Below, piece after piece: positions 1 to 8,958 of a DNA stretch of 64,000 bases. The position numbers and the translations under genes are program-made. The notes under the pieces were generated by a model. It did no database searches. It saw only the letters and a program-made list of their open reading frames with translations, and was not told where the DNA came from. Source of the DNA: DATCYX01 sp963714425 (lineage in GTDB: Bacteria; Chloroflexota; Anaerolineae; Anaerolineales; UBA4823); assembly GCA_963714425.1 (NCBI GenBank), contig CAVQOI010000009.1, positions 186,001-250,000 of the forward strand, in the 5' to 3' direction. Within the stretch, counting starts at the first letter, position 1. Each line of letters opens with the position of its first letter.

Positions 1-41
1 TTGTGGCGATCAAATAACCTGGGCAATTCCCATTACACTGG

Positions 42-266
42 TTAGCCCCCCCCGATTACTGCCAGAACGCGGACGTTATCGCCATCTCGTAAGATGTATT
101 CCTTCGTCTGCTGCTCCTCATTAACGACGACCAAAGCCACAATTTCCGGTGGGATGCCCAATCCCTCGAGAGCCTGGCGCACGCTCAGGTTGTCCTGAAC
201 GATCACCTCTTGCTCCCCATGGATATAAGATCTCAGATGCCCAACCGGGCGGAGCGTTGCTGCCAT
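42..266 (-). CDS. MoaD/ThiS-family small sulfur-carrier-like protein
   Basis: This is a 74-residue beta-grasp-type protein that ends in Gly-Gly-Gly. MoaD and ThiS end in a Gly-Gly that is activated to a thiocarboxylate, which fits a role in sulfur transfer to the pyranopterin of the Mo/W cofactor. Its ATG directly abuts the stop codon of the aldehyde ferredoxin oxidoreductase gene, so the two are almost certainly co-transcribed and translationally coupled. The placement suggests a cofactor-related role for the tungstoenzyme, which is inference from context. The three terminal glycines are one more than the usual pair. The family assignment rests on length, the hydrophobic beta-grasp pattern and the tail. 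Confidence 0.75.
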   Translation of the reverse strand: MAATLRPVGHLRSYIHGEQEVIVQDNLSVRQALEGLGIPPEIVALVVVNEEQQTKEYILRDGDNVRVLAVIGGG

Positions 267-2096
267 TTATTGGACAGCAAATGCCGCCAGGTTCAGCTGC
301 TCCAGCGTAGCGGGCGTGGGTACGCCCTCCGCGTCCCAGCCGCGCTGCTCGTAGTACATATCCAGCAAGCGCTGAACATCTTCGTAGCGGGTGATCTGTC
401 CAGCAGTAGTGCCCGTGGCGGGAGGTTCCTCATAGAAGCGCGGCGACGGCATATCCCAGCTACGCCCAAATCCCTCCACCTCGCGCATCCAGTACAGGCG
501 CGTGAGGTTCCAGATACGCGCCCCAACCTGCTCCAGGTCGTCCCAGGTGCGTGGCACGCCAGTCATGGCTTCGAGAGCAGGTAGATACAGATCGCGGTCG
601 ATGCCCAGCTCCACCCACTGCAGTCGGCAGCCACCCAAAACGTCAAACATCGGGCGGAAATTCTGCAACCAGATCACACGCGCTACCTTTTCAGGCACGA
701 CCTGATCCCGTCCCACTTGCAGGTCGTAGGTGATAGCCCAAGCGCGGTTGTGATGCCCGCCCACGTCACACGTCATATAGGAGATGAGCATGGCAGTTGC
801 ATTATGCGTGGCGTAGGCGGATTGCTCCATGCCCTTGACGTGAATGGCGAATTTCTCCGAGCCCTTGCCAACTTTCTGCGCTGCACGTTGTACACCTTCA
901 GCCAGTAAAGCCCCTAGCTTGCCATCGCGGGCGGCGATTTTGCGGATAGCAGCAAAGGTTGCTTCGGCGTTCCCAAATTTGAGCTCCAGACCATCCGTGT
1001 CATCCTTGCTCAGCAGACCCTTCTCGTAGCACTCCATTGCCCAGGCGATACAACCGCCCGCAGAGATAGAATCGATCCCCAGGTCATCGCAAAGCAGGTT
1101 TGCCTGCGCCACATCCTGAATATCTGCAAGTCCAAGGTTTGAGCCCAACATTCCGATGGTCTCATATTCGGGTCCTTCGACCTGCGTGCCGTACTTTTTC
1201 ATGTTGCTATACTTCCCGCAAGGGCATGGGCACCCAAAACAGCCCTTATCGGTAACAACGATCTGCTCGCGCATCACCGGTCCGTACAGAGTCTTGCCGC
1301 CCTCGAACGAGCCCGCGGAGAAGTTGCGCGTGGGAAAAGCACCCACCTCGTCGCACCACGAGACCACGATAGTTGTCCCGTAGCGCGTCCATTCTTTCAA
1401 CCCGTCGGCATCTTTGCAGGCTTTATACAGCGCCATGCCAGCTTCGCGGTACGCCTGCGGGTCTGCCACAGGAACAGATTGTGTACCGTGGACGACAATC
1501 GCCTTGAGACCCTTGCTGCCCATCACCGCACCGACGCCTCCCCGTCCTGCCTGGCGCCCGTAATCGTGGTTGATGCAGGCATACAGCACCTGGTTTTCGC
1601 CTCCAGGACCAATGACGGCAATCTGGCATTCCTCCCCATATTGCTTCTTGAGGGACACTTCCACATCGATGGCGCCTTTGCCCCATAAGGCAGCGGCATC
1701 ACGCAGCTCAACCTTGCCGTCATCGATGAAAAGGTAAACTGGCTTAGGGGAAACGCCTTCCAGGATAATCGAATCGATTCCGGCGTACTTCATCTCAGCC
1801 GTGAAGTGACCGCCCATCGAGGCATCGGCGTACCCCCCCGTCAGCGGGGACTTCGTCGTCCAGTCACATTTTCCCCCGCCGGGAATCAGCATGCCGGAGA
1901 GAGGACCAGTCGAGATGATCAGTTTGTTCTCAGGCCCCAAGGGGTCTGCGTGCACCGGGACTTCCTTGGTGAGAAAATAAATACCAAAGCCACGCCCGCC
2001 GATGTATTCGCGTGCCAGGCTTGCGGGAGTGGCTTGGCGGGTGATCTTACCCTGCGTCAGATCTACGCGCAATATACTTCCACCATATCCGTTCAT
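267..2096 (-). CDS. Aldehyde:ferredoxin oxidoreductase (tungsten enzyme)
   Basis: This 609-residue protein has the usual length of the AOR family, which oxidises aldehydes to carboxylic acids in the cytoplasm using a tungsten bis-pyranopterin and one [4Fe-4S] cluster. The cluster motif is visible as CFGCPCPC near residue 285 (Cys-x2-Cys-x3-Cys spacing), with a late Cys in GGCRLQW around residue 490 as the probable fourth ligand. The N-terminal segment (GGRGFGIYFL, then TGPLSGMLIPG) is typical of the cofactor-binding domain. The start has a GGAGAG ribosome site. The four-cluster ferredoxin lies 9 nt upstream and the MoaD-like gene follows with no gap, giving an AOR unit with its own electron carrier. 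The aldehyde substrate cannot be told from sequence. Confidence 0.93.
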   Translation of the reverse strand: MNGYGGSILRVDLTQGKITRQATPASLAREYIGGRGFGIYFLTKEVPVHADPLGPENKLIISTGPLSGMLIPGGGKCDWTTKSPLTGGYADASMGGHFTAEMKYAGIDSIILEGVSPKPVYLFIDDGKVELRDAAALWGKGAIDVEVSLKKQYGEECQIAVIGPGGENQVLYACINHDYGRQAGRGGVGAVMGSKGLKAIVVHGTQSVPVADPQAYREAGMALYKACKDADGLKEWTRYGTTIVVSWCDEVGAFPTRNFSAGSFEGGKTLYGPVMREQIVVTDKGCFGCPCPCGKYSNMKKYGTQVEGPEYETIGMLGSNLGLADIQDVAQANLLCDDLGIDSISAGGCIAWAMECYEKGLLSKDDTDGLELKFGNAEATFAAIRKIAARDGKLGALLAEGVQRAAQKVGKGSEKFAIHVKGMEQSAYATHNATAMLISYMTCDVGGHHNRAWAITYDLQVGRDQVVPEKVARVIWLQNFRPMFDVLGGCRLQWVELGIDRDLYLPALEAMTGVPRTWDDLEQVGARIWNLTRLYWMREVEGFGRSWDMPSPRFYEEPPATGTTAGQITRYEDVQRLLDMYYEQRGWDAEGVPTPATLEQLNLAAFAVQ

Positions 2097-2105
2097 ATCT
2101 CTCTC

Positions 2106-2513
2106 CTAGGCCGCAGCCAGTTCTTTCTCATCGATCCACAAAGCGCTGGTGCCGCACACAGCAACACAATCGCCGCACAAGTCGCACTTCCAGGCTGTGT
2201 CTGCCAGCTCGTTGCGCACAAACATCACGCCTTCAGGGCATTCGGGCACACAAGCTTCGCACAGGTTGCAGTCGTCAAAATCCACGTAGTAGGCGCCGCG
2301 CTCATCCTCTTTGATGGCCTCCGTTGGGCACACCAGGGCGCAATCGCCGCATTGGGTGCATACCCTGAGCTCATAAACTCCGGGCGCCGGAAAGCGTGGC
2401 TCGATCACCAGAGCCGACAGCTTGGGATTGGTCACGCCGAACAGGTTGAGCGAACACGCTACCTCACAGGCGTGGCATCCTGAGCACTTAGATTGGTCTG
2501 CATAAAGTCGCAT
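2106..2513 (-). CDS. Four-cluster (4x[4Fe-4S]) ferredoxin-like electron-transfer subunit
   Basis: The chosen start gives 135 residues and is preceded by a clear AGGAGG; the longer open frame upstream lacks coding character. Sixteen cysteines form four clusters: CSGCHACEVAC, CTQCGDCALVC, CNLCEACVPEC and CDLCGDCVAVC. The layout matches HycB/AOR-associated polyferredoxin subunits that take electrons from an oxidoreductase and pass them on. No signal peptide is present, so it is cytoplasmic. It is 9 nt upstream of the AOR gene and presumably serves it, as in multi-subunit AOR complexes; the final acceptor is unknown. Confidence 0.88.
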   Translation of the reverse strand: MRLYADQSKCSGCHACEVACSLNLFGVTNPKLSALVIEPRFPAPGVYELRVCTQCGDCALVCPTEAIKEDERGAYYVDFDDCNLCEACVPECPEGVMFVRNELADTAWKCDLCGDCVAVCGTSALWIDEKELAAA

Positions 2514-2641
2514 TTTGCCTCCTGATTGTGACAAATTCCACAGGTACAGGATACAACAGAGCAGGGCAAATGCAAAGCGACATTCATCCTGTTTTTTATG
2601 GATAAGAGGCGGGAACTCACTTATTAATTGATTGAAGGGGT

Positions 2642-2663
2642 GTGTGTACCTGCGAGTACACAC
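2642..2663. promoter_or_regulatory. Inverted repeat upstream of the AOR unit
   Basis: Perfect 8-bp arms, GTGTGTAC and GTACACAC, flank a 6-nt loop in the 201-nt gap between the aminopeptidase gene and the ferredoxin gene. No T-run follows on either strand, so it resembles an operator more than a terminator. The gap probably holds a separate promoter for the ferredoxin-AOR-MoaD unit. Confidence 0.4.
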
Positions 2664-2714
2664 CAAATTCACAAGTTTTAAGTCGCGATTGGACAATTGC
2701 TGGAATATTGGCGC

Positions 2715-3758
2715 TCATGCGTCCGGAACTCCCAATTGACGGCAGAATTCCTTCAACTCCGGATGCACATAGCGGCCTTCATCGGCGATCTGCTCACCAT
2801 CCAGCCAAACCGAGGCGCTCAAAGCAACCCCATCAGTATGAACTGGCGAGCCTAGAGGGGTGGCGCCAACGCCGAACTGCATGCACCCGAAGACACGCTC
2901 GTCCTCCAAGATACGCCCGGATGGGCGGGTTACGCCCGGGTTGAATCCGTAACAGGTGTGTTCCATCAGGTAGGCATAGGGACTGCCAGCCCGCTTGAGA
3001 TAGCGGCTGAATACACTGGCTTCCCGCCCACCAGTTATCTCTTTGATATACCCCCCCTCCAGACGCAACCGCACGGGGTTATCCAGCAAACCCAGCTCTG
3101 CTGGGGGCCAAAGGGTACCATCGAAGACCAGTATACCTTCATAGCTCTCCCGATGAGCCATGAAACCCGATTGCCCTCCCAGCATCTGCGGGTAGCCGCC
3201 TTTTTCAGGTGGGGGCTCCCAGAATGGATCTCCTGCTTTGTCAATCTTCATCCACAGGTCGGTGCCCGCTGGAGAGGTGACATGCACACTCTCAGCTGCC
3301 TGTGAGCGACGGTATAGCCAGTCTGCCAAGCGGCGCAAGGGGTCGTGGGGGACACGCCCCACCGTGCGAACCAGCATATCCACATCCATCCCGGTTAAGC
3401 AGACGTAGATGCAGCCATTTTCAATAGCGCGCGTGTAGGTTGGGCTGTAAAGCTGATAAGCCACGGCGAAATCCAGCCACACATCGGCTGCCGCAGCTGC
3501 CTGCGACACCGGAAGAGGCGGCTCCATCATGGGCTCTGGCAGTGTCGGGTACCAGACCACTGTCGGCGAGGCTCCCACAGTTTGCACTGCTCCAGCTACA
3601 GCATGCACGACGCGCAGGTCGCTGGCGGTATCGGCGGAAATCAACACCTGCTGCCCGGGTCGCAGCGGGCGGAAATCGGTCACCAGCTTGTGCGCAGCTG
3701 CTGCCAGCTCAATCTGGAGGTATTCGGAACGCGGTTCAACTCCTAGCTTAAAGACCAT
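2715..3758 (-). CDS. M29-family (aminopeptidase T-like) metallopeptidase-like protein
   Basis: The preferred ATG gives 347 residues; longer versions would run into the upstream DUF917 gene. The N-terminal half resembles the Rossmann-like domain of leucyl aminopeptidase T/M29-like proteins: GQQVLISADT, then AVQTVGASPTVVWYP and a segment describing a small acidic/aromatic pocket. The C-terminal half has conserved-looking Gly/Glu/His runs (GFNPGVTRPSGRILEDERV, HTDGVALSASVWLDG) that could hold the metal. It sits 7 nt downstream of the DUF917 gene in the peptide-transporter operon, so a role in processing imported peptides or amides is plausible. Catalytic metal ligands were not assigned, so activity is uncertain. 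Confidence 0.65.
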   Translation of the reverse strand: MVFKLGVEPRSEYLQIELAAAAHKLVTDFRPLRPGQQVLISADTASDLRVVHAVAGAVQTVGASPTVVWYPTLPEPMMEPPLPVSQAAAAADVWLDFAVAYQLYSPTYTRAIENGCIYVCLTGMDVDMLVRTVGRVPHDPLRRLADWLYRRSQAAESVHVTSPAGTDLWMKIDKAGDPFWEPPPEKGGYPQMLGGQSGFMAHRESYEGILVFDGTLWPPAELGLLDNPVRLRLEGGYIKEITGGREASVFSRYLKRAGSPYAYLMEHTCYGFNPGVTRPSGRILEDERVFGCMQFGVGATPLGSPVHTDGVALSASVWLDGEQIADEGRYVHPELKEFCRQLGVPDA

Positions 3759-3765
3759 ACTTTGC

Positions 3766-4899
3766 TTAACCTTTGGCGGCCAGATCTTCAACTGGGACGT
3801 AGTCAATATCGAAGCCGAAATAGCGCGGCCCTGAAGCGTGATCAAGCCCGTATTGGCTACGGAAGGCTTCCACGCCTTTGATACCAATCGCAACCACGCT
3901 CTCACCCTCGGCAATGGTGGTATTAACCGTGCCGCTCCCGTCTGGATAGCACAATGTGAGCAGGTCCGGGCTGCACACATAAGGTTTTCCATCCAGCCAG
4001 GAAACGTGATTTTCGTTTTTAAACCATACCTTCAAGGAGTGCCCTTTGTACTCTCCGGTGCCGTCGATCTCCACGGTGCCGAACATGTAGCCATCCCGGT
4101 CTTCCCACCATTTCTTCGACAGAATGCCTTCAAACAGGCGCCAGCCGCCGACCACCTTAAGGACAGCCTCCACCGGATTACGCCCCTTTTCTCGCGCAGT
4201 GCGAATGGCACGCCCAATCTCCAGGGAGGCGGTCACCGTTCCCCGCACAACGATCTCTTTCATCTCCTTGCCAGAGAGAGCAGTCGAAGCCATCGAGGTA
4301 TTGCCAAAAGCCGCTACCGCCAGAAACTTGCCGATGCGCTCCAGCATCAACGGATTCTGCGTGCGCTTGCAAATGGTGACATTCCCCCACCGGTCTACTG
4401 CGCTGAAGGGATAGGAGTGTTTCCCATATAGAAATGGCGTGGTTTGCATCTCCTCTGGGATACAACGACCGGCGTAGTCGCCGTCCACCACAGGGATTCC
4501 CAGACGGGCACCCACCACCAGCGGCTCAGGCAGGTTGGAAGCCCCAGGCTCTGCAGGGACGATACAGGTAATCGGTTTGCCCAGGTAAACCCCAAGCTCC
4601 TTGACTGCCTCCATCATACTGGTCAGGGGGTACTCTTCTTTCAACCCGGCGCTCTTGATCTCTTCCAGCGTCTCATTCGTCACCGGCGCCACCGAGCCCA
4701 TGCCGTACGGTTGGACGGTCAGTGCATCGTCTGGGATGTCGTCGACATCCACCCAACGCAGCTCAAGTCCCTCTTCCAAAGCGGCTTTGAAGACCTGCAA
4801 GCCGCGCTCTGGTTTGCCACCACCCCCCGTGCCCAGGATCAGGCAGCCGAGAATGAGGTCTTCGGCATCTTGTAAATTGGCTATTCTTCCAGCAGGCAT
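3766..4899 (-). CDS. DUF917-family protein (hydantoinase/oxoprolinase-like)
   Basis: The chosen start, MPAGRIANL, has a GAGGAG site and gives 377 residues. The N-terminal run LILGCLILGTGGGGKPERG is the hallmark of DUF917 proteins, followed by VQPYGMGSVAPVTNE. Members are annotated as hydantoinase/oxoprolinase-related, but I know of no settled reaction. The gene lies between the oligopeptide ATPase and the M29-like gene. Together with the racemase-like fusion on the divergent strand, this hints at scavenging of cyclic amides, hydantoins or D-amino-acid derivatives; that is inference. A longer frame reaches 5109 but overlaps the upstream ATPase gene. Confidence 0.8.
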   Translation of the reverse strand: MPAGRIANLQDAEDLILGCLILGTGGGGKPERGLQVFKAALEEGLELRWVDVDDIPDDALTVQPYGMGSVAPVTNETLEEIKSAGLKEEYPLTSMMEAVKELGVYLGKPITCIVPAEPGASNLPEPLVVGARLGIPVVDGDYAGRCIPEEMQTTPFLYGKHSYPFSAVDRWGNVTICKRTQNPLMLERIGKFLAVAAFGNTSMASTALSGKEMKEIVVRGTVTASLEIGRAIRTAREKGRNPVEAVLKVVGGWRLFEGILSKKWWEDRDGYMFGTVEIDGTGEYKGHSLKVWFKNENHVSWLDGKPYVCSPDLLTLCYPDGSGTVNTTIAEGESVVAIGIKGVEAFRSQYGLDHASGPRYFGFDIDYVPVEDLAAKG

Positions 4900-4945
4900 G
4901 TTTGGCTCTCCTCTATACGTTGAATTCATGCTCACATTATCAAGG

Positions 4946-5938
4946 TTATATTTGATGCCCCGGTTCTCGATCAACCAGGTGACAGGCGGAGAGATGGGCC
5001 TCTCCAGTGGGAAGCAAGGGCGGTTCCACCTCCCGGCAAATATCCATGACAAACGGGCAGCGGGTGTGAAAACGGCAGCCAGAGGGCGGGTCGATGGCAC
5101 TAGGCACATTGCCCACGGGTGTCTGCAAGTCGTCTAGGTTGTTCATCTCTAGCGAGGGGATTGCATTGAAAAGGGCCTGGGTGTATGGGTGCACCGGTTC
5201 GCTGAAAACGGTCTCTGCCGGACCTTGCTCCACAATCTTGCCAAGGTACATGACAATAATGCGGTCGGACATGTAATGAACCACGCTCAAGTCATGCGAG
5301 ATGAGAATATAGGTTAACTCCAGCTTATGTTTCAGCTGGATGAGCAAGTCCAGAATCTGCGCCTGAGAGAGGATATCGATTGAGGACGTAGGCTCATCCA
5401 GCACTACGAGTTGCGGCACGAGCGCCAGCGCACGGGCGATGGCGATGCGCTGGCGTTGCCCGCCTGAAAATTCATGCGGATATTTATATACGGAGTCCAT
5501 GGGTAGGCCTACCATATCCAGTAGCTTTTCCACCTCTTCGATTAGCTTCAACATGGGCAGCTTGAGGTGCACACTCAATGGCTCACCAATCACATCGCGC
5601 ACCAGCATGCGCGGGTTGAGCGACCAGAATGGGTCTTGAAAGACGATCTGTATGTTTTTGCGTATGTCTCTCTGCAGTGTGTTTTGAGAGACGTTGGTGA
5701 TATCCACCCCATCGAAGATCATCTTGCCCTCGGTGGGGTCTTCCAGTCGCAGTAACACATTCACCAGGGTGGTCTTTCCGCACCCTGATTCGCCCACCAG
5801 ACCGATCACCTCACCAGGCATGACCTCCAGGTCAACCCCGTCCACCGCCTTCACCCAGTTCTTGCGGGCAAAGAGTGCATCCGAACGTACTGGAAAATAT
5901 TTCTTCAATCCTTCGATCTTAACCAGAGGTTTGCTCAT
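4946..5938 (-). CDS. Peptide-type ABC transporter ATP-binding protein (OppF/DppF-like)
   Basis: This 330-residue ATPase has the Walker A GESGCGKTTL, the signature SGGQRQRIAIARAL, Walker B LVVLDEPTS and the switch His in LISHDLSV. The C-terminal oligopeptide-transporter extension has the Cys pattern GCRFHTRCPF...C...C that binds a [4Fe-4S] cluster in some family members. It starts by ATGA overlap with the stop of the partner ATPase. It energises import through the two downstream-named permeases from the cytoplasmic face. The substrate class (peptide, nickel or opine-like) is not decided by sequence. Confidence 0.93.
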   Translation of the reverse strand: MSKPLVKIEGLKKYFPVRSDALFARKNWVKAVDGVDLEVMPGEVIGLVGESGCGKTTLVNVLLRLEDPTEGKMIFDGVDITNVSQNTLQRDIRKNIQIVFQDPFWSLNPRMLVRDVIGEPLSVHLKLPMLKLIEEVEKLLDMVGLPMDSVYKYPHEFSGGQRQRIAIARALALVPQLVVLDEPTSSIDILSQAQILDLLIQLKHKLELTYILISHDLSVVHYMSDRIIVMYLGKIVEQGPAETVFSEPVHPYTQALFNAIPSLEMNNLDDLQTPVGNVPSAIDPPSGCRFHTRCPFVMDICREVEPPLLPTGEAHLSACHLVDREPGHQI

Positions 5939-6903
5939 GGTTGCCACCGATCTGCCAGAAAGCATGCCACCTCTTGTGCTCCGCCAATGGGCTCCAACAT
6001 GGGCATGCGTCGAGCGCAATCGTCTTCAGCAATAATGCAGCGGGAATAATACGGGCAGCCTTTTTCGGCCTCTGGTTTAATCACCGTACTGGCAAATTTC
6101 AATTTTTCTGATTTGTCACGCGGGATCGCAGAGATCAGCGTATGTGTGTATGGATGCCTTGCGGAGCGTATAACCTGCTCACTGGGTCCGTCTTCAACGA
6201 TCTTGCCCTTATACAGAATGCCGGCATTCTTGCACACCACGTTCACCAGACCTACATTGTTGGCGATAAACAGCACGCTCATTTTGAATTCTTGCTGCAG
6301 CTCGGCTATAAGCTTGAGAATGCCCGCCTGGATGGTCACATCCAGGTTGCGAGTGGGCTCATCGGCGATCAAGAACTCCGCTCCACACGTCAGGGCGATG
6401 GCGATGATGATACGCTGGCGCTGCCCACCACTGAGCTCATGCGGGTACTTGTTCAGCATGCGGTCCGCATCTGGGAGCTTGACCACTTCCAGCATCTCCA
6501 GCGCTTTACGCGTGTTGGCCGCTCCTTTGAGCTGCTGCTGTTTTTCGATTACACGCGCAATCTGCTGCCCGACCGTGAATACCGGGTTGAGCGTAGACAT
6601 CGGGTCCTGAAAAATCATGGTAATGCGCTTGCCGCGATATTGGGTGTACATCTCTGAGTCGGACTTTTTCAACAGGTCCTGACCATCCAACCAAATCTCA
6701 CCACTGTGAATTATGGCAGCTGGCTTGGGCAGCAGGCCCAGGATGGTGAGCGCCAGCACGGTCTTGCCAGCCCCGCTCTCACCCACCAAGCCGTAGGTTT
6801 CACCGCGCCCAATGCGCAGGCGCTCAATGTTGAGTACCTCCTTCACACCCTCGAAGGTCATAAAGCCCACGGATAAATTATTAACCTCGAAATAATCTGC
6901 CAT
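5935..6903 (-). CDS. Peptide-type ABC transporter ATP-binding protein (OppD/DppD-like)
   Basis: The product is about 322 residues from the ATG at 6903; a GTG two codons earlier is an alternative. Motifs are Walker A GESGAGKTVL, signature LSGGQRQRIIIAIAL and a Walker B reading FLIADEPTRNLD. The residue after the usual switch position reads IANNVGLV, so the H-loop His found in the partner ATPase is replaced by Asn. This makes an asymmetric ATPase pair possible. The C-terminal Cys-rich tail is GCPYYSRC...C...C. Its stop overlaps the start of the second ATPase, and the permease gene ends 12 nt upstream. Confidence 0.92.
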   Translation of the reverse strand: MADYFEVNNLSVGFMTFEGVKEVLNIERLRIGRGETYGLVGESGAGKTVLALTILGLLPKPAAIIHSGEIWLDGQDLLKKSDSEMYTQYRGKRITMIFQDPMSTLNPVFTVGQQIARVIEKQQQLKGAANTRKALEMLEVVKLPDADRMLNKYPHELSGGQRQRIIIAIALTCGAEFLIADEPTRNLDVTIQAGILKLIAELQQEFKMSVLFIANNVGLVNVVCKNAGILYKGKIVEDGPSEQVIRSARHPYTHTLISAIPRDKSEKLKFASTVIKPEAEKGCPYYSRCIIAEDDCARRMPMLEPIGGAQEVACFLADRWQP

Positions 6904-6914
6904 AAGCACCTGCC

Positions 6915-7808
6915 CTAGAATTTGCGCGTCTTTGGATCAAGCACCTCGCGTATGCCGTCACCGATAAGGTTGAACACCAGCACTGTGATAAAGATGGCTA
7001 CGCCGGGGAAGGTACTGTACCACCAGGCATTGAGGAAGTAGGTACGGCTGGTCGATATGAGCAGACCCCATTCGGGCGTGGGCGGCTGGGCACCTAGGCC
7101 CAGGAAGCTCAGCGCAGCGATGGTCAGGATCACCCCGCCGATATCCATAGAAGCCTGTACGATAACAGGGGCAAAGGTATTAGGCAAAATGTGCTTAAAA
7201 ATGATGCGCGACTTCGGGGTGCCAATTGCCCGCGCTGCGCGCACAAATTGTCGCTCACGAATCGAGACCGCCTGACCGCGGATGATACGCGTGTACCAGG
7301 GCCACCACGAGATTGCAATCGAGAGCATAGCATTGCGCAAATTCGGGCCGAGGAATGCCGCGATTGCAATTGCCAGCAAGAGCGGTGGGAACGAAAGAAA
7401 GACGTCGGTGATGCGCATAATGATCTCATCCATTACCCCACCCAGACCGCCGGCGATAGCCCCCAATGGCACGCCGATCAGGAGTGCGATCCCCACCGCG
7501 ATCAGAGCGGTCTGCAGCGAGATACGCGTCCCATAGATAACCCGGGAGAGCATGTCGCGACCCAGCTCATCGGTGCCAAACCAATATTTGCTGGAGGGCG
7601 GCTGAAGCTTATCATCCGGGTTAGTATCGCTGATGGCATGACCGGGGTAAGGCGCGATGAATGGTGCAAAGATGGCGAGCAGCATCAATATGATGATCAC
7701 GATCAGCGAGACCCGCTGCAGGCGGTTGCGATTGAGCAGGAAGAAAGACATCCGAAATTCGCGGATGCTGGGTTGTAGAGTCTTATTGAAATCCATTAAC
7801 CATTGCAT
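6915..7808 (-). CDS. Peptide-type ABC transporter permease (OppC/DppC-like)
   Basis: The start MQWLMDFNK has an AGGAGG nine bases upstream, giving 297 residues; an earlier in-frame codon would overlap the upstream permease gene. There are about six membrane segments, beginning with VSLIVIIILMLLAIFAPFI. It carries the OppC_N-type entry FGTDELGRDMLSRVIYGTR, and a cytoplasmic EAA-like loop near VRAARAIGTPKSRIIFKHILP that docks to the ATPases. It forms the inner-membrane channel with the adjacent DppB-like protein. Confidence 0.93.
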   Translation of the reverse strand: MQWLMDFNKTLQPSIREFRMSFFLLNRNRLQRVSLIVIIILMLLAIFAPFIAPYPGHAISDTNPDDKLQPPSSKYWFGTDELGRDMLSRVIYGTRISLQTALIAVGIALLIGVPLGAIAGGLGGVMDEIIMRITDVFLSFPPLLLAIAIAAFLGPNLRNAMLSIAISWWPWYTRIIRGQAVSIRERQFVRAARAIGTPKSRIIFKHILPNTFAPVIVQASMDIGGVILTIAALSFLGLGAQPPTPEWGLLISTSRTYFLNAWWYSTFPGVAIFITVLVFNLIGDGIREVLDPKTRKF

Positions 7809-7821
7809 GGCGATTCGCCTC

Positions 7822-8832
7822 CTAAGCTCGCACGCGCGGGTCGAGGGCAATAATGATATCGGCCACTATATTAAGGATTACATAGGAAAACGCCGAGAAA
7901 ATGGTTACGCCCATGATGGCAGGGTAATCCAGACCAATGACGGCCGTAGCGATATAGCTGCCGATCCCTGGCCACGAAAAGATCGATTCGGTCAGGAAGG
8001 TATTCACCAGTGTATAGCCGATAGATAGCGCCACCACGGTGGAAGTCGACCCGATCGAGTTCTTCAGCGCGTACGACCAGAGCACAATCCGCTCACTCAG
8101 TCCGTACGAGCGGGCTGCAGTGATGTAATCCTCGTTAAGGATCTCAAGCAGCGCTGAGCGCGTCATGCGCGCAACCAGGCCTACTGGGTATAAGCCGATC
8201 GTGATACCCGGCAAAATAGTATGCCACAGCGCATCCATGAATATGCGGTAATTGCCAGTCACCAGCGAGTCAAACATAATAAAGCCGGTGATCTTTGGGA
8301 TTTCCATAGTCAGCTTCAGCTCGGTGGACAGCTGTCCACCCATGGGAAAAATATGCAAGGTGCGGAAGAATAAGAGCTGCAGGATCAAACCCACCCAGAA
8401 AGTGGGCAGCGACACCACCCCCACCGAGAATAACCGGCTGAAATGGTCAATCCAGGTGTCTTTTCGCCGGGCTGAGATCACTCCCAAGGGGATGCCTATG
8501 AAAACCGCCGCGATGGTCGATATGGTCACCAGCTCGATCGTGGCTGGCAGGTTTTCCTTCAGCTCTAGCATGATCGGACGGCGTGTGCGCAGCGAGCTAC
8601 CCAGGTCGCCTTGCAGCAGATCTCCCATGTATTTAATGAACTGCACATGCAGCGGCTGGTCTAACCCCAACTCGATGGTTGCCTTGGCGATCTGTTCAGG
8701 GCTGGCGCGCGGGCCAACCCATTTGGCAGCCGGGTCTGACGGGATCACCCGCGTCAGAAAAAATGTGATAAGAGCCACCCCCAGCATCACGATAATACCC
8801 AGAAGCAAGCGCCTGAGAATGAATCTAATCAT
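7822..8832 (-). CDS. Peptide-type ABC transporter permease (OppB/DppB-like)
   Basis: This 336-residue permease has an N-terminal membrane segment typical of DppB, RRLLLGIIVMLGVALITFFL, followed by RVIPSDPAAKWVG and LGLDQPLHVQFIKYMGDLLQG. The EAA-like loop is at ITAARSYGLSERIVLWSYALK. It pairs with the downstream DppC-like permease, 13 nt away. It is separated from the binding-protein gene by 126 nt that contain a long stem-loop, which may lower permease expression relative to the binding protein. Confidence 0.93.
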   Translation of the reverse strand: MIRFILRRLLLGIIVMLGVALITFFLTRVIPSDPAAKWVGPRASPEQIAKATIELGLDQPLHVQFIKYMGDLLQGDLGSSLRTRRPIMLELKENLPATIELVTISTIAAVFIGIPLGVISARRKDTWIDHFSRLFSVGVVSLPTFWVGLILQLLFFRTLHIFPMGGQLSTELKLTMEIPKITGFIMFDSLVTGNYRIFMDALWHTILPGITIGLYPVGLVARMTRSALLEILNEDYITAARSYGLSERIVLWSYALKNSIGSTSTVVALSIGYTLVNTFLTESIFSWPGIGSYIATAVIGLDYPAIMGVTIFSAFSYVILNIVADIIIALDPRVRA

Positions 8833-8854
8833 TCCGGTTCCTTGTATGACATAA

Positions 8855-8912
8855 CCTCCCTGCCCCTTCTCCCTTATCCAAGTGGGGAATCAGGGAAAAG
8901 GGGATAGGGAGG
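8855..8912 (-). promoter_or_regulatory. Intercistronic stem-loop between binding protein and permease genes
   Basis: The arms are CCTCCCT-CCCCTT-TCCCT (8855-8874) and AGGGA-AAGGGG-AGGGAGG (8892-8912), about 18 paired bases with small bulges and a 17-nt loop. There is no strong T-run after it in the direction of transcription. A stem-loop here is the usual arrangement that lets the solute-binding protein mRNA outlast or outnumber the permease mRNA. Confidence 0.6.
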
Positions 8913-8958
8913 TCAGGATTATCTTGCTGAAACTTTCCCCGTTGGTTTCCTCGAAAGT

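Noticed and set aside
1806..2483. 225-codon plus-strand frame opposite the AOR and ferredoxin genes
   Set aside because: It crosses the junction of two well-supported minus-strand genes and shows no recognisable domain.
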